Below are positions 60,975-64,000 of a DNA stretch of 64,000 nt, one piece after another. Position numbers and translations under genes: made by a program. The notes beneath the pieces are model-generated. The model was not told the DNA's origin, made no database searches, and saw only the letters and a list, made by a program, of their open reading frames with translations. Source of the stretch: Streptomyces olivaceus (GTDB lineage: Bacteria; Actinomycetota; Actinomycetes; Streptomycetales; Streptomycetaceae); NCBI RefSeq assembly GCF_000721235.1, contig NZ_JOFH01000016.1:1-64000 (forward strand), given 5' to 3'. Positions within the stretch are counted from its first letter, which is position 1. Each line of letters begins with the position of its first letter.

Positions 60975-62170
60975 CCCGGGATCACTGCCTCCACCTGCCA
61001 GCCGCCCCGGTCCTGCCCCTCGGTGACCGGTCCGGCGCCGACCCTCCCGTCCAGGAGGGCGACGCGTTCGCGCATGCCGATCAGGCCCATCCCGCTGCCG
61101 CCTCCCGGCGTCACCGCGCGGGTGGCGGGGCCGTTGCGGATCCTCAGTGTGACCGACCCGGCGGTGAAGGCCAGCTCGACGGCGACCGGCCCGCCGGGCG
61201 CGTGCCGGGCCGCGTTGGTCAGGGCCTCCTGGGCGATCCTCAACAGGTTCTGCGTCACCCGGGCCGGGACCTCGCGGACGGTTCCGGTGACGGTCAGGGC
61301 ATCCTGGTGTCCCGCCGACTCGACCATCGCGGTGAGACTCTCCAGCAGCGGCAACGCGTCCTCCCGCAACGCGTGCACGGTCCACTGCGCCTGTTTCAGG
61401 CTCTCCTTGACCAGGCCGTGTGCCGTGCCCGTGGCCTCCCTGACCTTCTTCAGGTCTCCGGTGTCCAGGAGCGCGTCGGCCAGTTCCAACTGCATGTTGA
61501 TCCCGGCGAGGGAGTGCGCGAGGACGTCGTGGACGTCCCGGGCGATCCTGGCGCGCTCGGTCAGCACCGCGGTCCGGGCCTCCGCACGGGCGGCGCGTTC
61601 CGCCGACTCGGCGGCCGAGAGCGCCGACCGCACGGCCCGGCGCTGGCTGCGGTTGAGGATGCCGACCACGACCGGGACGCCGGTGGTGAGTCCCTGCACC
61701 CAGGGCAGCTCCGGGTTCCCCGGCCCCAGGTGGAAGTACAGGACGGCGGCGCAGAGCAGGGAGCACGTCGCCGCGAGGACGAGGGCCGGCCTGGTGTCGA
61801 GGCGGTAGCCGATGTGCCCGGCGAGGAAGTAGGCGAACAGGTAGCCCGTACCGCCGGCGCTGACGCCGGTCAGCGCCGCCGCCGCGACGACGCCGAGGGT
61901 GAGCCAGATGAGCGTCGCCCGCGGGGAGACCCGGTGCTCGGGCAGGCCCCGGGCCAGCAGGGCCGCGGAGTTGAGCACGAAGAGGGCGGTGACCGCCAGA
62001 CCCTGGCCGGTGAACCCCATGGGCCGGATCGTCACGGCTCCCACGACGACGACCGCGAGGCTCAGACCCCACTGCAGCCGCGGATTCTGACCGGGGACCG
62101 GTCGCGGGTCCGCCCCCGGGGCCGGGGGCGGGAGCTTCTCGGTGGCGGACACCGGCAGAAGATAGCGCAC
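60971..62170 (-). CDS. Sensor histidine kinase (HisKA_3 type)
   Basis: 399 residues from GTG 62170. Six hydrophobic helices occupy about 35-175 with almost no extracellular loops, as in DesK/LiaS-like intramembrane sensors. The dimerisation/phosphoacceptor helix ERARIARDVHDVLAHSLAGINMQL has His near 212. The HATPase part shows LLRIAQEALTNAARHAPGG (N box) and GGGSGMGLIGMRERVALLDG (G boxes). The signal is probably membrane stress or a hydrophobic compound. Starts two bases after the small membrane-protein gene. Confidence 0.93.
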   Translation of the reverse strand: MRYLLPVSATEKLPPPAPGADPRPVPGQNPRLQWGLSLAVVVVGAVTIRPMGFTGQGLAVTALFVLNSAALLARGLPEHRVSPRATLIWLTLGVVAAAALTGVSAGGTGYLFAYFLAGHIGYRLDTRPALVLAATCSLLCAAVLYFHLGPGNPELPWVQGLTTGVPVVVGILNRSQRRAVRSALSAAESAERAARAEARTAVLTERARIARDVHDVLAHSLAGINMQLELADALLDTGDLKKVREATGTAHGLVKESLKQAQWTVHALREDALPLLESLTAMVESAGHQDALTVTGTVREVPARVTQNLLRIAQEALTNAARHAPGGPVAVELAFTAGSVTLRIRNGPATRAVTPGGGSGMGLIGMRERVALLDGRVGAGPVTEGQDRGGWQVEAVIPG

Positions 62171-62172
62171 GA

Positions 62173-62706
62173 TCAGGCCGTACGGTCGAGCACGGGCGCG
62201 GTGGGGCGTACGGCCCCGAGCTGGGCGCGGCGGCTGCGGACGTAGATGGTGGCGACCCGCGTGACCACCTCGGTGACCGCCATCAGCACGAACGCCGTCA
62301 CCCAGGCCTGGTCGCTCGTGATGTGGTGAGCGACGCTGAACCGGGCGACGTCGTCGGCGCCGCTGCCGTGCTCGACCCAGATCTGGAACCCCATGCGGGC
62401 CCCCATGCCCAGCACCCACAGGATCGCCGACACGGCGCCGGCCTTGATCATGAGGTGCCCGTCGAGGGCCCGGATCCGGGTGTAGACGCCGCCCGCGACG
62501 CCGAGCACCGCGCCCACGCCCGTCAAGGCCGCGATCAGTACGAGGTCGTTGCCCCCGGTCGGCACCGAGTCCAGGTACGAGTACGCCACGAAGGCCACGA
62601 TCCCCAGCGGGATCAGGAAGGTCCTGTGGTCGAGCCTGCCTTCCCGCAGCTGCCGGAAGACGACCAGCACGAGGGCGATGTCGGTGATCCACTCAGTCGT
62701 TGTCAT
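62173..62706 (-). CDS. Membrane protein co-transcribed with the two-component system
   Basis: 177 residues with about four to five helices: WITDIALVLVVFRQL, FLIPLGIVAFVAYSYL, LVLIAALTGVGAVLGVAGGVYT and an AWVTAFVLMAVTEVVTRVATIYV end. It sits two bases upstream of the kinase gene, so it may be an accessory sensor. Family of small integral proteins (DUF1453-like in shape); function unknown. Confidence 0.75.
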   Translation of the reverse strand: MTTTEWITDIALVLVVFRQLREGRLDHRTFLIPLGIVAFVAYSYLDSVPTGGNDLVLIAALTGVGAVLGVAGGVYTRIRALDGHLMIKAGAVSAILWVLGMGARMGFQIWVEHGSGADDVARFSVAHHITSDQAWVTAFVLMAVTEVVTRVATIYVRSRRAQLGAVRPTAPVLDRTA

Positions 62707-62758
62707 GCCCCCAAGGCTGCTCTGACCAGGCCCGCAACTCCTGGACCCATGGGTGGAA

Positions 62759-62800
62759 CCGGGGGTGGAGATCCGCGGCCGTTCCGGTCTCCACCCCCGG
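62759..62800 (-). terminator. 13-bp stem terminator after the ABC permease
   Basis: CCGGGGGTGGAGA (62759-62771) pairs perfectly with TCTCCACCCCCGG (62788-62800), loop of 16 bases. It lies 65 bp beyond the permease stop, separating the exporter from the two-component operon. Confidence 0.7.
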
Positions 62801-62864
62801 CCCCGGCCCCGGGCCCCGGCCCCCGTCCCAGTTCTCCCGGTCGCCCGGTCGCCAGGTGGCGCCC

Positions 62865-63689
62865 CTACTTGCTCAGCCGCTGGAAGCGTCGTACCGCCAG
62901 GGGCAGGAAGAGCAGCGTCAGCGCCAGCGGCCAGGTGCAGGACATCAGCAGCGCGTGCTGTTCGACCCACGAGTCGCCGCCACCCACCGGCGTGCCGAAC
63001 AGGTCGCGGGCCGCCGCGGCCGTGGAGGAGATCGGATTCCAGGCGGCCACCCAGCCCAGCCAGTCGGGCATGAGCTGCGGGGCGACAAAGATGCTGGAGA
63101 TCATCGTCAGCGGGAACGCCACCGCGAACAGGCCGCCCGCCGCCTCGGGGTTGGGGACGAGCAGACCGAGCCACACGCCGAGCCAGATCAGCGCGAACCG
63201 CAGCCACAGCAGCAGTCCGAACGCGGCCAGGAAGCCCCAGCCGCCGTCCGGGCGCCAGCCCATGGCCAGCGCCGTCAGCATCAGGATCGTCAACTCGGCG
63301 CACGCGACCACCAGGTCGGTCACGCCGCGGCCCGCCACCACCGCCGAGGAGGTCATCGGCATCGACCGGAAACGGTCGATGACGCCCTTCGTGGAGTCGT
63401 GGACGACCAGCGTCGCGGTGTTGATGAAGCCGAACGCCATGGTCATCGTGAACATGCCGGGCATCAGGAAGTCCTTGTAGTCCCCGCCGCCCGGCACCGT
63501 CATCGCGCTGCCGAAGACGTAGCCGTAGAGGAGGACGGACAGGATCGGGAAGCCGAGCTGCCAGGCGATGTTGACGGGCTGGCGCTGGTAGTGGGTCAGG
63601 CCGCGGCGGACGATGTTGGCGCAGTCGGCCAGCAGCCAGTAGAGGCGGCCGTGCTCCCGCGGGGGCGTCGCCAGGTCGAGGGTGCTCAT
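62865..63689 (-). CDS. ABC-2-type permease (DrrB-like)
   Basis: 274 residues with six helices in the ABC-2 arrangement: an amphipathic N-terminus [85 protein letters not shown] (the EAA-like loop), and [27 protein letters not shown]. This is the DrrB daunorubicin-resistance type. ATG 63689 overlaps the ATPase stop (ATGA). It should export a drug-like hydrophobic compound with the ATPase at the window end. Confidence 0.92.
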   Translation of the reverse strand: MSTLDLATPPREHGRLYWLLADCANIVRRGLTHYQRQPVNIAWQLGFPILSVLLYGYVFGSAMTVPGGGDYKDFLMPGMFTMTMAFGFINTATLVVHDSTKGVIDRFRSMPMTSSAVVAGRGVTDLVVACAELTILMLTALAMGWRPDGGWGFLAAFGLLLWLRFALIWLGVWLGLLVPNPEAAGGLFAVAFPLTMISSIFVAPQLMPDWLGWVAAWNPISSTAAAARDLFGTPVGGGDSWVEQHALLMSCTWPLALTLLFLPLAVRRFQRLSK

Positions 63690-64000
63690 GCCGGCACCGC
63701 CTCCTTCTCCTCCGACGGCGACGCCGCCGGGCCCGTCCCCGTCGCCTCCGTGCCGTGGCCGGTCAGGCGCAGGAAGACGTCGTCGAGGCTGGGCCTGCGC
63801 AGGCCGATGTCCTCCACCGCGACGCCTCCGTCCTGGAGGGCGCGGGCCACCTCGGTCAGCGCCCGCACCCGGTCGGTGACCGGGGCGTGCACCCGCAGCG
63901 CCTCCTCGTCCACCTCCGGCGCGCCGTCGCAGACCCGGGCGACCGCCTCCACCGCCCGCGGTATCCCGGCCCGCTCGGCGGCCACGACCTCGATCCGGTC
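63686..64000 (-). CDS. ABC transporter ATP-binding protein (DrrA-like), 5' part outside window
   Basis: Only the C-terminal 104 residues are in the window; the reading frame continues past 64000. The visible part has the DrrA-type regulatory C-terminus [24 protein letters not shown], which follows the nucleotide-binding domain in daunorubicin-resistance ATPases. Walker motifs are beyond the edge. It overlaps the permease start by four bases. Confidence 0.88.
   Translation of the reverse strand, partial: DRIEVVAAERAGIPRAVEAVARVCDGAPEVDEEALRVHAPVTDRVRALTEVARALQDGGVAVEDIGLRRPSLDDVFLRLTGHGTEATGTGPAASPSEEKEAVPA

Overview
The window is chromosomal DNA of a high-GC actinomycete, almost certainly a Streptomyces. 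GC is very high with strong third-position GC, many starts are GTG, and neighbours often share four bases (ATGA or GTGA). It carries typical Streptomyces families: GPP34, DUF397, an SCO4402-type protein, an NsdA-like regulator and a DtxR-type DmdR. From memory, the order citA, pdxH, acyl-CoA carboxylase operon, dmdR1, SIS protein, sigma factor and serC resembles the SCO4360s-SCO4410s of S. coelicolor. No rRNA, tRNA, IS element or CRISPR array was recognised.

Layout. 0-6 kb: two FMN split-barrel proteins, a GNAT acetyltransferase, an FMO-like flavoprotein convergent with an MFS transporter, and a divergent GlxA-type regulator. 6-11 kb: a sigma regulatory group (anti-sigma ATPase, EF-hand protein, STAS antagonist, sigma factor, zinc-finger anti-sigma factor). 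11-22 kb: purU, an orphan binding lipoprotein, a Q/H-rich membrane protein, an NsdA-like regulator, a primase/polymerase-domain protein, an ABC exporter and an alpha/beta hydrolase fold lacking its nucleophile. 22-28 kb: dmdR1 divergent from a SIS sugar-phosphate protein with a DasR-like site between them, a PAS/GAF protein, a small transcribed element, citA and pdxH. 28.7-39 kb: a tightly coupled nine-gene minus-strand operon for acyl-CoA and organic-acid breakdown, ending in its probable TetR repressor. 39-53 kb: transporters, NUDIX, two regulator/oxidoreductase pairs (TetR with MDR, HxlR with quinone reductase), peptidase E, GPP34 with DUF3159, a GlcD/GlcF-type FAD/Fe-S oxidase and serC.

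53.5-58.4 kb is the most unusual part. A three-gene, translationally coupled cassette encodes a winged-helix-like protein, a P-loop NTPase and a membrane-anchored protein with a periplasmic-binding fold. It starts exactly where a Rpn/PDDEXK-type gene has lost its 5' end and finishes with a 70-nt near-perfect palindrome. I propose it as a candidate undescribed sensing or defence module. Next comes an RlmA/TlrB-type 23S rRNA methyltransferase behind what looks like a leaderless leader peptide and a start-codon-sequestering attenuator. 59.5-64 kb holds a DUF397 remnant, a conserved hypothetical, a two-component system and a DrrAB-type exporter cut by the window edge.

A recurring theme is short tandem repeats with periods of 9, 21 or 24 bp at gene 3' ends and in promoter gaps, plus three copies of a dispersed intergenic element. 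All function calls come from reading translations and motifs by eye; no database search was run.
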